From Sabethes cyaneus (Eukaryota; Arthropoda; Insecta; Diptera; Culicidae): a stretch of 64,000 nucleotides of DNA. This document shows positions 11,384 to 22,371 of the stretch, in pieces. Made by a program: the position numbers and the translations under genes. The stretch covers positions 208,997,103-209,061,102 of the forward strand of contig NC_071355.1 in NCBI RefSeq assembly GCF_943734655.1, written 5' to 3'. The stretch's first letter is position 1; each line of letters starts with the position of its first letter. The notes under the pieces are model-generated. The model searched no databases and was not told the origin of the DNA. It saw nothing but the letters and a program-made list of their open reading frames with translations.

Positions 11384-12639
11384 CAGGCGTGGTTCGAGCA
11401 CTTTGACTCAATTTTGATTCATTTGAGAGTGAAGGGTATAAAAAAAGAGTAATTAATGTCCACTACCGACCAGACGGGTCGGCGTGTCAGAACGGAATCC
11501 CCCTTTATTCAAAAACTTATTTTACAATCGGTACTTCTTACTTGCTAAAACGATCTTCGCCCTAAGGAAACTCATCCTTCCCGAGGTAGTTCCGTCCTAT
11601 TCTGCCTAGCGGCAGACCTCACGCTATCCGTCGAGCTTCCCTCTCGCGCATACATTTTGGCCCCTCGCGTGGGGACTTTGTTTCATCAACTCGAACAGTT
11701 CTGTGCTTCGTTGTTTACCTTAGTCGGCAAAATGCAACGGCGCATTTGTTTTGGGAACTGTTCGTTGCGGCAGGTTAAGAAACTTGCGCGTTCGTTAACC
11801 TAGAATGGTGCAAACGCGTTGTTTTCATCTAAGTATTTTGCCCTACCGGCGCCGCACAGTGGGACGGATTAAAAAGAATACGGACATCGATATTTGTGAC
11901 GAAACTACTAAAGATATCAACTTAATGTCCTCTGCAAAGTTTCTTCGCTTTATAAGAACTTTTTTATGGTGTTGGAAAATTTGGGATTAAGGAGATAACA
12001 CAACAGATAGAAAAAATAACTTTTTAGTTTTAAGCTTAACGTCTTCGATTGGTAAGAAATATTTGTAGACATTATTATTTTAAGCAACTTCACTGAAGAA
12101 AGAAAGTGGCTATCTCTTAAGGGAAAAAAGTTACGGAGCGAATCTTGCGGGTACTCCCTTAATATTGTTTTTTTACATAGCTCTTTTATTTCAACTCTTA
12201 TAAACATGAAATGTTCTACAAAGTTGTAGACAATGCTAATTTGCATATTTTTGTAAAATATTTGGAAACTCTACAATTGCCGGTTTTCAATTTATTGAAA
12301 TTTTTTGCTTTTTTATTGCAAACTTTAAGGCGATGTATCTTGAGTAGTAGCAGAATGTAGCAGCTGACTTATAATGTTTTTGCAACATCCACTCTTTATG
12401 TGTAAGAGCATGTATAAATGACAGTGGGATCTCATGGGCCAAATGAGTAAACTGCGTTTTAGTTTATCAGTTTTACAGTACAAAAGAACGTTTAAAGTCG
12501 TACAAATCTCATGTTACCTTAAATTAGCTGATTTCTTTTACTAAGCATGTCTTATATATACATAAACATAAAAACAAATTAAGGCACGAATGCCATAACC
12601 AGGGTGAAAGTAAAGTAAAGCCTAGATGCTATTTTCGAA

Positions 12640-12780
12640 ACTTGGCACTTTGTTTTTTATTACGACAGACTTCACAGCCAGTTGTAGGAATTCAGGACAA
12701 TTGTAGGGATAATGCTGCGATTCTATCGCAGCATCTCCCAGTCAAGATTCTAACAAGCGACAAGTTGTTAGGTACATATT
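12640..12780 (-). mobile_element. Degraded tRNA-derived SINE in the fold-back loop
   Basis: It aligns with the minus-strand SINEs near 48112 and 50648 (CGACAGACTTCACAGCCAG, then AGGACAATTGTAGGG, then a decayed head). Divergence is much greater than in those copies. Confidence 0.5.
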
Positions 12781-12948
12781 ATTTACTTTGATTCTCTAAA
12801 AGGTAACATCGAAAAAACCGTACGTTCGAGCTAATGACTTTTTTCAACGATTCCGTGTCTCCAGCGGTATATCTAAATATTTTTTAAAAATCAAATGTAT
12901 TACAAAATTTAAATAAAGCATATGAACAACTCACAAAAATGATGAGGT

Positions 12949-13195
12949 CGATTAATTTGTTCTAAATGATCTTTTCTCTAAAAGTAAAAATGACGGAATA
13001 ATCTTTTTACAATTCTCATGAATTCTTGGTTTTGAAAGATGATAACTCTCGAACGCATGGTCAGAATGTTGTAATCTTGTTTCCAAAATGTCAAGAAGTC
13101 TATTGTAAACAAACTTTTTATATTGTTCGTTCAAAACAAATTTCATAAGTTGCTCTAAGGATCTAGGTCAGCAGGCGGTCTTTCTCGTTGGAGGG
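12949..13195 (-). mobile_element. Fragment of the TAACCCTCTAACGGG-type MITE in the fold-back loop
   Basis: It matches the right half of the element at 55922-56453: TTTGTTCTAAATGATC, TTTGAAAGATGATAACT, GCATGGTCAGAATGTT, and a decayed terminus GTTGGAGGGTTGAA. The left half is absent. Confidence 0.55.
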
Positions 13196-14251
13196 TTGAA
13201 TCTTCAAAACTGAAAAACTTAAATGCAGTTTACTCATTTGGCCCATAAGATCCCATTGTCATTTATACATGCTCTTATACATAAAAAGTGGATGTTGCAA
13301 AAACATTATAAGTCAGCTGCTACATTCTGCTACTACTCAAGAAACATCCCCTTAAAGCTTGCAATGAAAAAAGCAAAAAATTTAAACAACTTGAAAACCG
13401 GCAATTGTAGAGTTTCCACATATTTTACAATAATATGCAAATTAGTATTGTCTACAACTTTGCAGAACATTTCATGTTCATAAGAGTTTGAATAAAAGAG
13501 CTATGTTAAAAATACCAATATTAAGGGGGTACTCGCAAGTTTCGCTCCGTAACTTTTTTCCCTTAAGAGATAGCCACTTTCTTTCTTCAGTGAAGTTACT
13601 CAAAACAATATTACCTACAAATGTTTCTCACCAATCGAAGACGGTAAGCTTGAAACTAAAAAGTTATTTTTTCTATCTGTTGTGGTATCCCCTTAATCCC
13701 AAATTTTACAATACTATTATAAAGTTCTCATAAATCGAAGAAACATTGCAGAAGACAGTAAGTTGATATCTTTGGTAGTTTCGTCGCAAATATCGATGTC
13801 CGTCTTCTTTTGAATCCGTCCCACTGTGCGCCGTCGCTCGATCGAGTCACTGACCGGCGCGGGTAATCGAATAAAATGTGGAATTTATGTTCTGAGCCGA
13901 CCGGGGTTGATTCATCCGGGTTCGGCCAGAAGAAAATGCGTGCATGTAATGTTATCGAAGAAATAAGGGTCGCTTCAAGAGTACCGTCTCAGCCGAGCAA
14001 AATTTGACAAAGTTGTATATGGGACATCTGTAGAACCAGTTATTATCTACAATTTTGCTGAATAAAGTCTTTTGTATTTACAATACTATAATGATAGTAC
14101 CTCATTAGTGACTAAATGAAGGTGTACTTAGTTATTAATGAGATACTAGCATTGCAGCACCGTAACTACTGGTAAGGACCGCCCACCAGAAAGTCTTTAT
14201 AATTATGACCGAAAAATGCTCGCAACGGCTATGAGTTATTTCCATTTTTTT

Positions 14252-14450
14252 TGGAGGAGGAGATTCTACCGGAGGAAAATATGGAAGGAGTTGTTTATCC
14301 CATCTACGAAAAGGGTGATCGATTCGACTGCTGCAATTATCACGGCGTAACGTTAGTAAACGGCGCCAACAGGGTACTCTCCCAGACCATGTTATACCGG
14401 CTCTCACCGCACAGTGGTTTGATTGCTCGGAATCGTGAATTTTTTTGATA
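14252..14450 (+). pseudogene. RTE reverse transcriptase fragment (entry to RT domain)
   Basis: The open frame reads EGVVYPIYEKGDRFDCCNYH then GVTLVNGANRVLSQTMLYRL, matching the RTE segment PIYKKGDRLDC.NYRGITLLN. It is a distinct copy from the one at 9860-10320, because both contain this same region. The open frame stops at 14447 after unrelated sequence. Confidence 0.75.
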
Positions 14451-15110
14451 ACTCTTTTCGTAGTGTTTTTGACGTGGGACTACGTCTTACGGCAAGTTTT
14501 GAGATAGGGCGTCATTCCAAAAAATCGAAAAATGCGAGCGTCACGAAAAATGAAAGGTTTTGAGCGCTAATAGCTCAGCGGTTTTCCGATCGATTTTCAA
14601 TATTCTTACACCAATCGATCGGAAAATCTTCTAAGAATTGACCCAAATGAAGAAAAGTATGAATTCTTGATGTTGAACTATTGAAACATTGTAAATAATG
14701 AACCTATGTTTTACCAGAATTCTCGCTTCGTGGTTGGTTGGAAGATTCTTTACGATGATCTAAACCTATATCAATTTGATATCTGTGCTTGGGAAGTAAG
14801 CCAAAACAAGTGACGAAGTTTCCTCATTTCAACAAAATTTCTTATCACCGCGGTTAAACCTAGACCATTTTGATGTCCTTGCTTGGGAAGTACGCCAGAA
14901 AGAGTGTTAAAGCCCCCTCGTGCCAACAGATTTTTTACGAACGCGATTAAACCTAGTCCAATTTGATGTCTGTGTTAGGGAAGTATGCCAAAAAAAATGA
15001 CACAAGTTCGTCGTCCCAACAGATTGTAAATTCTTTACTGCGAGACGATTAAACCTAGGCAAATTTGATATCTGTGTTGGAAAAATGTGCTACAACTGTA
15101 GTGTTCGGTT
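14450..15110 (-). repeat. Dispersed repeat with ~95-bp internal monomers, copy A
   Basis: The block starts with a conserved end (TTTTTGACGTGGGACTACGT), then CCGATCGATTTTCAATATTC. It then has four diverged monomers anchored by TAAACCTANNCAATTTGATNTC at about 14764, 14858, 14951 and 15054, a spacing of ~93-103 bp. The same block occurs in the opposite direction at 25395-26880 (interrupted), 37069-38040 (interrupted) and 43990-44580. Non-coding. Confidence 0.7.
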
Positions 15111-15350
15111 ACAATACGACTCTGTATGAAAACGCATGCTAGCCGTTTCATTAGAAGTGTAGTGAAAAGATGTGCTGTTGATGAATTGGTAAAATCCCTT
15201 CAACGTGGGGTACCATGGGTAATAAAAACAATCTTTAATTTCAGTAAGGTAGCAGGAAAGCAATAGTTTGTGTTCTTGATTTTGTTAAGTGGTTTTCAAA
15301 TGCACAATCTTTTGAGAATTGAACGTATGCAATGTTACTACTTTGATAAA

Positions 15351-15532
15351 TGTTACATACAACGCATGTAGCATGTATATATGTTGCATATAGCATGTGT
15401 ACATGAAGAATCGAATGGTTACAAGCATGAATACATGCTACTATCACTACAAAGAGACTTACGTAGTCCTGCGTCACCTATATATGCGGTCGTGTCTTGT
15501 ACACAACCCCTCTGATTTTTTTTTCAATATGG
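15351..15532 (-). repeat. Dispersed repeat, copy 1 of three
   Basis: Shares TGCTACTATCACTACAAAG, ACGTAGTCCTGCGTCACC, CGGTCGTGTCTTGTACACAA and CCTCTGATTTTT with inverted copies at 36922-37031 and 43030-43285. It is rich in GCATGT/ACATGC motifs. Non-coding; class unknown. Confidence 0.65.
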
Positions 15533-15744
15533 CGTCTTCGGAAGAATTTCTGTATATAAACGACTGGTGGTTAGTATTAGTTCGGAACTCAAACACAGGT
15601 GGCGCTATAGTATGTTCTAGAAAGTTTTAGATAATCTTATTATGAAGCTTTTTGCCGAAAACATTTTTCCTCTAAGTATCACAGTTTTTGAGATTAGGCG
15701 TCTTTCATGATGGACTCCCAAAAATCTGGGTTTTCACTGTCTAT

Positions 15745-16394
15745 GTAATATACTGATAAACTTGTATAATATTCCAAAGCAATCAAAAAATGTCTTCCTT
15801 TTATTTGTATAATTTGTTATTTTGAGTTAATGTCACCCTGCTATTCTGGGGTTTGGTTTAAGTGAGGAACTGTCCGTTTTCCTGGATGTATTCGGAACGT
15901 TCCTAGAATGTGTCCAGCTGTGGCCAATGTAACCCTGGACACTTTATATGTCGACAAATGAGCTACTTTTGCAATTTGGAGTACTTAGAGATGTCATATG
16001 TTGTACTTTAGCTTAATTCAGTAACCGATCCCCGATCCGGTACATTCCCGGACGTGTTGTTCCGGACATATCTTCGGAACCGTACATCCGATCCAAATTC
16101 TGTTCAATAGAATTCCTCTAGGCCACAAAGCTCTGCGTTTGTTAGTTATTCAGTCAAATCGGTCCAGGCATTTTCTAAAAGCAGATGTTTATTGTTATAT
16201 GTTCACTACTGAGACTGTTTTTCGTTTACTTGTAACTTGTAACTGACATAGTTTCATATTTTTTTCAATATGTTGGGAACAAACATAACATTACTGTTTG
16301 CAATATTGAAAGCATGAACATTTTAAAGATGATTCCCAGACTTATCTCAAAAGTGGTGAAAATCACATGGGACTGTTATGAATTTATAGGCAGT
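15745..16394. repeat. Diverged copy of the ACTGCCCATAAAT TIR element
   Basis: From about 15900 to 16394 it is the inverse of the left half of 51773-52850: GATTCCCAGACTTATCTCAA, GGGACTGTTATGAATTTATA, then GGCAGT at the end. A ~50-bp direct repeat (TAATATACTGATAAACTTG, then AAAGCAATCAAAAAAT) occurs at 15745 and again at 16424, outside this end. Confidence 0.5.
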
Positions 16395-17224
16395 AATGGT
16401 AGTTATCATCAACACATATGCATGCATATGTAATATACTGACAGATTTGTAGAATACTTGAAAGCAATCAAAAAATCATGTGCGAAGTTCTTGGGCAGGA
16501 TTGATATTTAAGGGGGACCCTCACTGGAAAGTCGAAAAACTTGTTTGTTTTGCATTTTCAGAAGGCTTTTATCTTTAGAAATGTTGAGCCCATAGCATTT
16601 TTCGGTACGTGGTCTCGTTGAGAATTTACAGTAAAACTGTTGGATCACTTGAAGGGAAATGCAGTGCTGTACAGTAGTTTAAACGCGCTCTCCTCGAAAT
16701 CATATGTTTTCAGCGACTGTGCGTGTATCGCAGTATCTAGAGGATCGATTTGGGTGAATTTTTTTAACGTGTAAAAATTACTTATCTAAATTGTGACGTA
16801 ACGTTTTAAAAAAATCGTTAAACTTCGCAACCAGTAAGAGATAGATAGTTACTATGTACAGCAAAGTTGCTTATTTTACTGTGTTGTATAACTTTTGGGG
16901 AGACAATGTACTTTTTTGGACGCATTAAAAAAAAAACAAAAATTTGTATCACCCTAATAGGTAGATTTACGGTCACCCTAATAGTGTAAAAAGTTGCGCC
17001 AGATTTTTTAAATAAACTTTTACAAAGACACACCACCTGAAAAATCAATCATTTTTACGCTAGAGCACATGATCGCGTTTTTTTCTATTTGGTTCATATC
17101 AGTAAAGTTTGCATAAATAATTTCATCAATGTTGTTCAAATAACTTTAAAGTGGTAAGGCCAATTCCAATAAGATTTAGCAGATATGTTCACAGCGTTAA
17201 GGCCTCCTGTTTGATACTAAAATA
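16395..17224. other. No recognisable gene
   Basis: AT-rich sequence; open frames are short and without known motifs. A CTAATAG/CCCTAATAG phrase repeats near 16950-16985. Confidence 0.5.
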
Positions 17225-17720
17225 ATTGAAATCTGATTAATTGTCTGGTTACAACCGTTATAAATAATTGTAACTTTTATTATCCTGTATACGACTGCTC
17301 ATAACTTTCAAATTAAACATCCAATCAAAAAACAAATCAATAGTGATCTATGAGGCTATATTACCTACCAAATGAGACTAATAGCGCATAAATCGGTTTG
17401 ACCATCTCTGAGAAACGTTCGACTAATTGATACCTTGAAAAAACACATTTTAAGCATAACTTTTGAACCGCTTGATTGTTTGCGATAAAACTCTCCCAAA
17501 AAGTTTGCAGTAGCAAGAGCCTTCATTTGATACTAAAATTGTTGAGATCGGTTGAGTGGTTCCGGAGAATATCATGTCACGTAATTTTAACATTTTTGCT
17601 TATAACTTTTAAACAGAATGTCGGACCGCAAAACAATTCAATAGTGTTCTACAAGGTGATAACACCTTTCAATTAAGCGTAATAGAAAACGAATCGGTTC
17701 AGCCATCTCCGAGAAACAGA
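17225..17720. repeat. Tandem array with ~315-bp higher-order unit
   Basis: Two kinds of ~155-bp block alternate. One carries GATACTAAAATTGTTGAGATC and GAGAA; the other carries CATAACTTTTAAAC, AACAATTCAATAGTGTTCTA and CATCTCCGAGAAACAGACGA. The matching phrases recur about 315 bp apart (for example 17230 and 17546; 17400 and 17700). Two diverged units are visible. Confidence 0.55.
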
Positions 17721-17879
17721 CGACTAAAGTCAAGCGTCACATACACACACATATGTCATGAGGAGTCCAAATGCAATTGTTTAATGTTACTTGGGACTTA
17801 ACAGTATTTCGCTGATTTTTTTTCAACGCCGATTTTTTTTTAGTTTTCGTTTACTCTGTGGGTCAGTTCGCCCCTGTTC

Positions 17880-18850
17880 GTGGGACCCACGCAACTACGG
17901 ATCAAATTTTTGCCATCCTACTGATATTGCAGAAAGTACAACGGGAGTGAAACGTACAACTTTGCGAAGGTGGAAGCACTATACGCCAGACTGAAAGAGG
18001 AGTCTAGGGGAATCGGGATAAAAATAAATGCGTCAAAGAGGGTTAACGGCAAATTAGCCCAATTTCGGAAGCAGTTTTTGGATCCAAAAGTGAGGTTCTG
18101 TTTATAGGAATGTATTCAATGCATTCTTCCTGCCAATCTGTACACATCGAATATATTTTCATGAACAGAATTTTTGTTTCAAACAAAAAAACTGCTTTTG
18201 AGCAGAATCGATGATGACTAATTTCACCTTAAAAGAAACAAACAAACGTGATTTGGGATCGCTGGTGACTGCAGACAACAACACTGGTAAGACCTGGACC
18301 CAGCGGCGCATTCAAGTGGGAAATCGAGCCTACTTTGCTCTTCGCGAAACGCTACGATCAAGAAACATACGCCGTCGTGCTAAGTACAATGTACAATGTA
18401 CAAAACCCTTTTATTAGACCGGTAATTCTTTATGGACTTGCTCACGGAGAACATTCGCTCCTTTGCCGTGTTCGAATGAAAGGTACTGCGGACGATATTT
18501 GGCGGAGTACAAACTGAAAGCGTAGAGTGGCGGTGGCGTATGAATCACGAGCTACAGGCACTGCTTGTAGAGATTCCCATCGTACACCTGGCGAAAGTCG
18601 TTTGGTTACGGTGGGCCGGACATATCGTATAAGGATGCCGGACGACAGTGCGACGAAAACACGGTTCTCTTCAACAACCCAACCGGCACCAGGAACAGAG
18701 AGGCTCAATGTGCAAGATTGCTCGAACCGGGTCGAAAGTGATTTGCGACTTCGGTGACGACTGGGAAATTGGCGACGAGTAGCCCAAGATCGAGTTGAAT
18801 GGAGACGACTGCTTGAAATAGCACGAGCCACCTCGGATCTATGCTGCTGA
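17880..18850 (+). pseudogene. RTE retrotransposon remnant with internal losses
   Basis: Fragments run in RTE order: ATTDQIFAILLILQK at 17895, RLKEESRGIGIKINASK near 17980, then, after a MITE insertion (18043-18232), LGSLVTADNN, RRIQVGNRAYFALRETLRSR, IRPVILYG, and a frameshifted tail with GRTYRIRMPDD. These align to the better copies at 1-621 and 24200-25125. The RT catalytic centre between motif 1 and the YADD loop is missing. The translation changes frame several times. Confidence 0.75.
18043..18232. mobile_element. TTAA-flanked MITE inserted in an RTE remnant, copy 1
   Basis: It begins TTAACGGCAAATTAGC and ends CTAATTTCACCTTAA, imperfect inverted ends with TTAA on both sides. The body matches 33125-33344 (CAATTTCGGAAGCAGTTTTT, GAATATATTTTCATGAACAG, AAACAAAAAAACTGCTTTTG). 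It sits between two parts of an RTE ORF. TTAA targets suggest piggyBac-type mobilisation, which is an inference. Confidence 0.75.
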
Positions 18851-18884
18851 CGACGAGTTATAAATTTTTTTTTTTTGTTGTTAT

Positions 18885-19432
18885 TAGGGTAGTTGATCCA
18901 GTAGTTGTGGTAGTACCAATAGTTGCGCTACTACTCATTATTAATGCATATTTTCGTCACCGTAGCATTTTAGATAAAACAATTACATTCATTATATAAA
19001 ACAGGTTTTTAGAAGTATTGGTAGTTAGACTACACCATTTAAAATTAAAGCATTATTTGCTAAAATGCCAATTTTCCAAAATCCAACGCGCAGTTGGAGC
19101 GCACAACTATAGGCGCTCATCTATAGTTTTGCTACGATGTTTTTTCACTTAGCAACCTAGCAATGTATATGTAATAACACAATTAAAAGAACATCAAACT
19201 TAATTAAGGAAACATTAGCGCAACTGTTGGTACAATATAATTGAATCGGAAAATTCATTTTTTCTTTATAAAGCTTCTCGTACAATGAAAGCAATTGGCT
19301 TGCCTTGTGACAAATACCTTGTATTTGATAAATTTATATCCCACAAGCATTAATTGAAGCATATACCTCAATAAACAAGCAAAATGAAGGTATATTGTGC
19401 TTAGTGGCGCAACTAATGGACCATCTACCCTA
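18885..19432. mobile_element. 548-bp MITE, copy 1 of an inverted pair
   Basis: Ends TAGGGTAGTTGATCCA and TGGACCATCTACCCTA are inverted. The inverse of the whole element occurs at 40268-40815 with few differences and the same length. TA at both ends fits a Tc1/mariner-type target. The interior has no ORF but a short palindrome (CCAACGCGCAGTTGGA). An identical length and high similarity imply recent spread of the family. Confidence 0.85.
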
Positions 19433-22009
19433 TCTTGTTTCGAGTCACTGGGGATGAGAATGTTCTTAGAAACTAGTCAAACTTTCTCCAAAATTCCTTG
19501 TTGAATATTTTGTTTTACAACACATATTATATATTTTTTGTGTTGTACTTAGTGAGTGTTTTGGAAACATTTTTGATATTATTTACCTACCACTTGATGA
19601 AACGAAAACTGGACAGAAGCAACTGTTTCCAAAAAAAAACAAAACCGCATTCCTAGAAACGACGCAATTTTCGTGTTTAGTTTCCGTACTTTCAAATCTG
19701 TGCGGGAACGCCGCAGCGTGGATGAAATGGCCAAATAAACGTTGTACACTCCCAGCAAAATATTCCTGCACAGAAGAACAAATTTCCATCAAGCATAAAT
19801 CACACTGTACTCCCACAAACGGGCGGACTGGTAGAAATTGTTTTGCCCAACTAGCAGGCACCCACAGTTCAACTTCGACGAATCCACTTCATCTAACGTG
19901 AATGAAACGTTAACGACAAACCGGAACGATTATGATGTTGCTCGCAGCGCATTGTATGTTGACGGACGGTAGCGCGGTCATATACAGTAGGTGAGGTACC
20001 TATACCTACGTTTCCAGTGTGACCTCTCAGCGGCACCCGAGTACCCGGTGCATAAGCCGGTGGATACGACGTATCTGTGGTAACACCACCGACTAGTGGC
20101 ATGATGGGTCAGTAAAACTATGCTTGATGGAAGACATTTCAACCATAAAGGTAGTTTGTTTTATGTTCGTGGGTTGTTGGGATACAGTGGAAAAGCGTGC
20201 TTCCTGTTATGCTCTGCACTATGACACGATATACGTTAAGGAAAACTACTTCAAAAGTAAAGTTAGGTTTTGTTGAAATTATCCAGCGCCTGACGATTGT
20301 TCTAATCAATTAGGTCTTATCGTTTTCAGCACAACGTTAAGCATTACAAAGGATTACATTGGCTTTCGAGCTTCTGCGGGAACCGTTTGGAGCGATGGAA
20401 TTATTATTGCCTATCGAATATGCAATAAAATAAAATATTATTGCCGCTCGGTGCAGTGTTTGTTTCTTCGTCTGTCGCGTGCGGAGTGACAGGTAGACGC
20501 TTTGGTCGTGCGTTCGTTGGTTGAGACGTCGTCGTTGTCATTCATTCGTGGCCTGTATTGAATGGGAAAAAATAGTTTCGCTAGAACATGGCGACTAGAG
20601 CTGATGGGCCATGAGGTATTTCACGATAGCAGGTGAAATACGAAGGTATTTTACCGGATAAATTGATGGTCTCGATTGGGATGAGCTCACGTGGAAGGCT
20701 CATAAAATATTCGAGGACTAGGTCAGGCTGGCTGACTGGCTGGTTGAGGGTTGTTGCTGGGTGTCTGCCTGCGACTGTGGATTCGTTACGAGGGATATTA
20801 TCTTTTATGCGCAGTCCATTGCGGTGTGTGCTGAGTGCAAAAGCATTTCATATCGTTGAGCAATATCGGGGCTATTAGTACCTACATACAAGCGCAGTCG
20901 GCCATTATTATTGGCATTGTATCGGGTGCATATTTGTGTTGGTAATGGAATGATTTACCAGCATCTATGTTGCGATTGTTAATTTAGTTATTTTACACCT
21001 AATTTACCTAAAGTTACAGCTTCATTTGTCACTGTGTTATTCACAGAGGATTTAATCGATATTACGAGGTTCGTGTAATTTAGCTGACAACTAGGTATTT
21101 CAACCAATATTCTAGAAATTTTAACTTTCATACTGTCGGAAAATCACAAACCAACAGAAGCAAAAACAAATTGTTGATCTTTATTTCAATTAGTTTTCAT
21201 TTAAAAAGGATCAAATTAAATGTGTAACAAAAGATTATGAAACACCATTGCGCACTGCAAGTGTTTGCTACAATTTATTTTGACAGCCATAAAAGGATCA
21301 AGCCTTGCACCCACAGCAAAGCTTAACGTTGTTTTGTGAAACATTTTGCTTAATTCAATATCAGCGGATACTTGGAAACAAATGCTTTTAATTCATCACG
21401 TATGTTAGTGGCCATCTGCGTGCTTCCTACTGAGCATTCGCAGTCGGAATGCTTTTGTTGTTTATTGATAAAGTAAATATTCCTGCAACGCTCGGGCGAT
21501 CCCGAGCGTTGTGTTTTAATGTGTTTTAATCGTGTTGTACATTTCGAATGAAATTAAAAATAAACAACCATCTTGTTTCATATCTAAATAATTATCTGCT
21601 CAACACTCACCGACAATGATGCCGTAGTACTGGCGGGTTGAGTAGTCGATCCGGAGAAAATAAAACGATTCGGTTTACACACATCCTGGCAGAACTAATT
21701 GAATTCACTGCATGCACGGTGGGAAGTTGATTTATTTCAGTTCAGTTTACCAATCAATTGGCGAAGTTGGTTAAGTGGCAAATCAGTTTCCTGTCAATTA
21801 GTTCGCCAATACCCATTGGCTGCCGACGCGACAACAGCTGGGGTCGAATTTGGTAGCGTAATTCTACCAACGAATGGATCAATAGCAGAAAGGACAATTG
21901 GCTGTTGGTTAAAACGAAAATAGATAAATTAGTTTGAGCTCCCGTTTCTTGATCTTGTTAACTTTGAGCTGTCGTGTTAGCAGTCAAACAGAAATAGAAA
22001 ACGAAGAAA
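19433..22009. other. No recognisable gene; part is GC-richer
   Basis: Apart from a GC-richer stretch at 20440-20620 with many TCG/CGT motifs, nothing coding is recognised. That stretch could be a 5' noncoding exon. A perfect hairpin, ACGCTCGGG CGATC CCGAGCGT, lies at about 21489-21511; its role is unknown. Confidence 0.4.
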
Positions 22010-22323
22010 TTCTAAAATTATAAATTTAGCTTTGCATGCTGTTACAATGTCGTTTTACAATGTCCAGCAGTAGTGAATCTTCGTCCCTCAAGTGAATTTG
22101 CATGTCCCAGGAACAGGACTAAGTGATGAACGAGTGTAATAAGAATACCGGTTCGGTCAACCACAGCGAAAAACATTCAATCAAAGTGAGTGACAAGGTG
22201 TGCGCAAAGTTTCGTCCAACTCCAATCACGAGAAAGTGTGGTTAGTGCTGCAGTGAGAGCACAAAGTGCCGGCGCGGGGCAAACAGCTTGAAGAAGCCAT
22301 CAAAACAACAACAACACACCGTC

Positions 22324-22371
22324 ATGGTTCAACGGATTGACTTATCCACGATAGGTGGTGAGAAAATTCTG
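22324..22371 (+). CDS. Possible first coding exon (start codon) of the CNG channel gene
   Basis: The region upstream (about 22010-22323) reads like a 5' UTR: CAA/AAC-rich, with no long repeat. The ATG has G at -3 and +4, a fair start context. It encodes MVQRIDLSTIGGEKIL and meets a possible donor CTG|GTAAAG after 22371, giving 16 whole codons. Phase 0 at this donor agrees with the phase-0 acceptor of the exon at 41120. Alternative donors nearby (GTGGTG, GTGAGA) would give phase 1 and need another exon. The peptide has no recognisable family motif, and the 18.7 kb gap is a guess. Confidence 0.22.

Larger units (their letters stand above)
11855..13828. mobile_element. Fold-back element with ~600-bp terminal inverted repeats
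   Basis: The arm 11855-12458 is the inverse of 13221-13828 with scattered differences. Ends are CACAGTGGGACGG and its inverse. CGCCG flanks both sides (11850-11854 and 13829-13833), a candidate target duplication. The central ~760 bp carries a decayed SINE and a MITE fragment and no transposase. Arms this long can form a stable hairpin when transcribed. The family is not recognised; mobilisation must have been in trans. Confidence 0.8.
11430..13977. mobile_element. Solo LTR (about 570 bp of its own sequence) interrupted by a fold-back element
   Basis: The insert begins TGAAG and ends CTTCA, a TG...CA pair with 5-bp inverted ends. It is flanked on both sides by AGAG (11426-11429 and 13978-13981). 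It sits exactly between two halves of a MITE whose intact sequence is known from other copies. Removing the fold-back element leaves about 570 bp with no coding capacity, the expectation for a solo LTR left by recombination between two LTRs. AATAAA-type signals occur on both strands (near 11505 minus and 13867 plus), so orientation is undecided. Superfamily unknown; a 4-bp duplication fits Ty3/gypsy types. Confidence 0.55.
11384..14160. mobile_element. CAGGGATGG-type hAT MITE, split by an LTR insertion
   Basis: The left end CAGGCGTGGTTCGAGCACTT and CTCAATTTTGATTCATTTGA match the intact MITE at 28850. The next part of the MITE, TACCGTCTCAGCCGAGC, resumes only at 13982. The right end has decayed and no CCCTG terminus is visible near 14160. 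MITEs of this type have no ORF and depend on a hAT transposase supplied elsewhere. Confidence 0.7.

Noticed and set aside
17225..17720. CRISPR array, because of spaced repeats
   Set aside because: Units are long, diverged and without unique spacers, and the DNA is animal.
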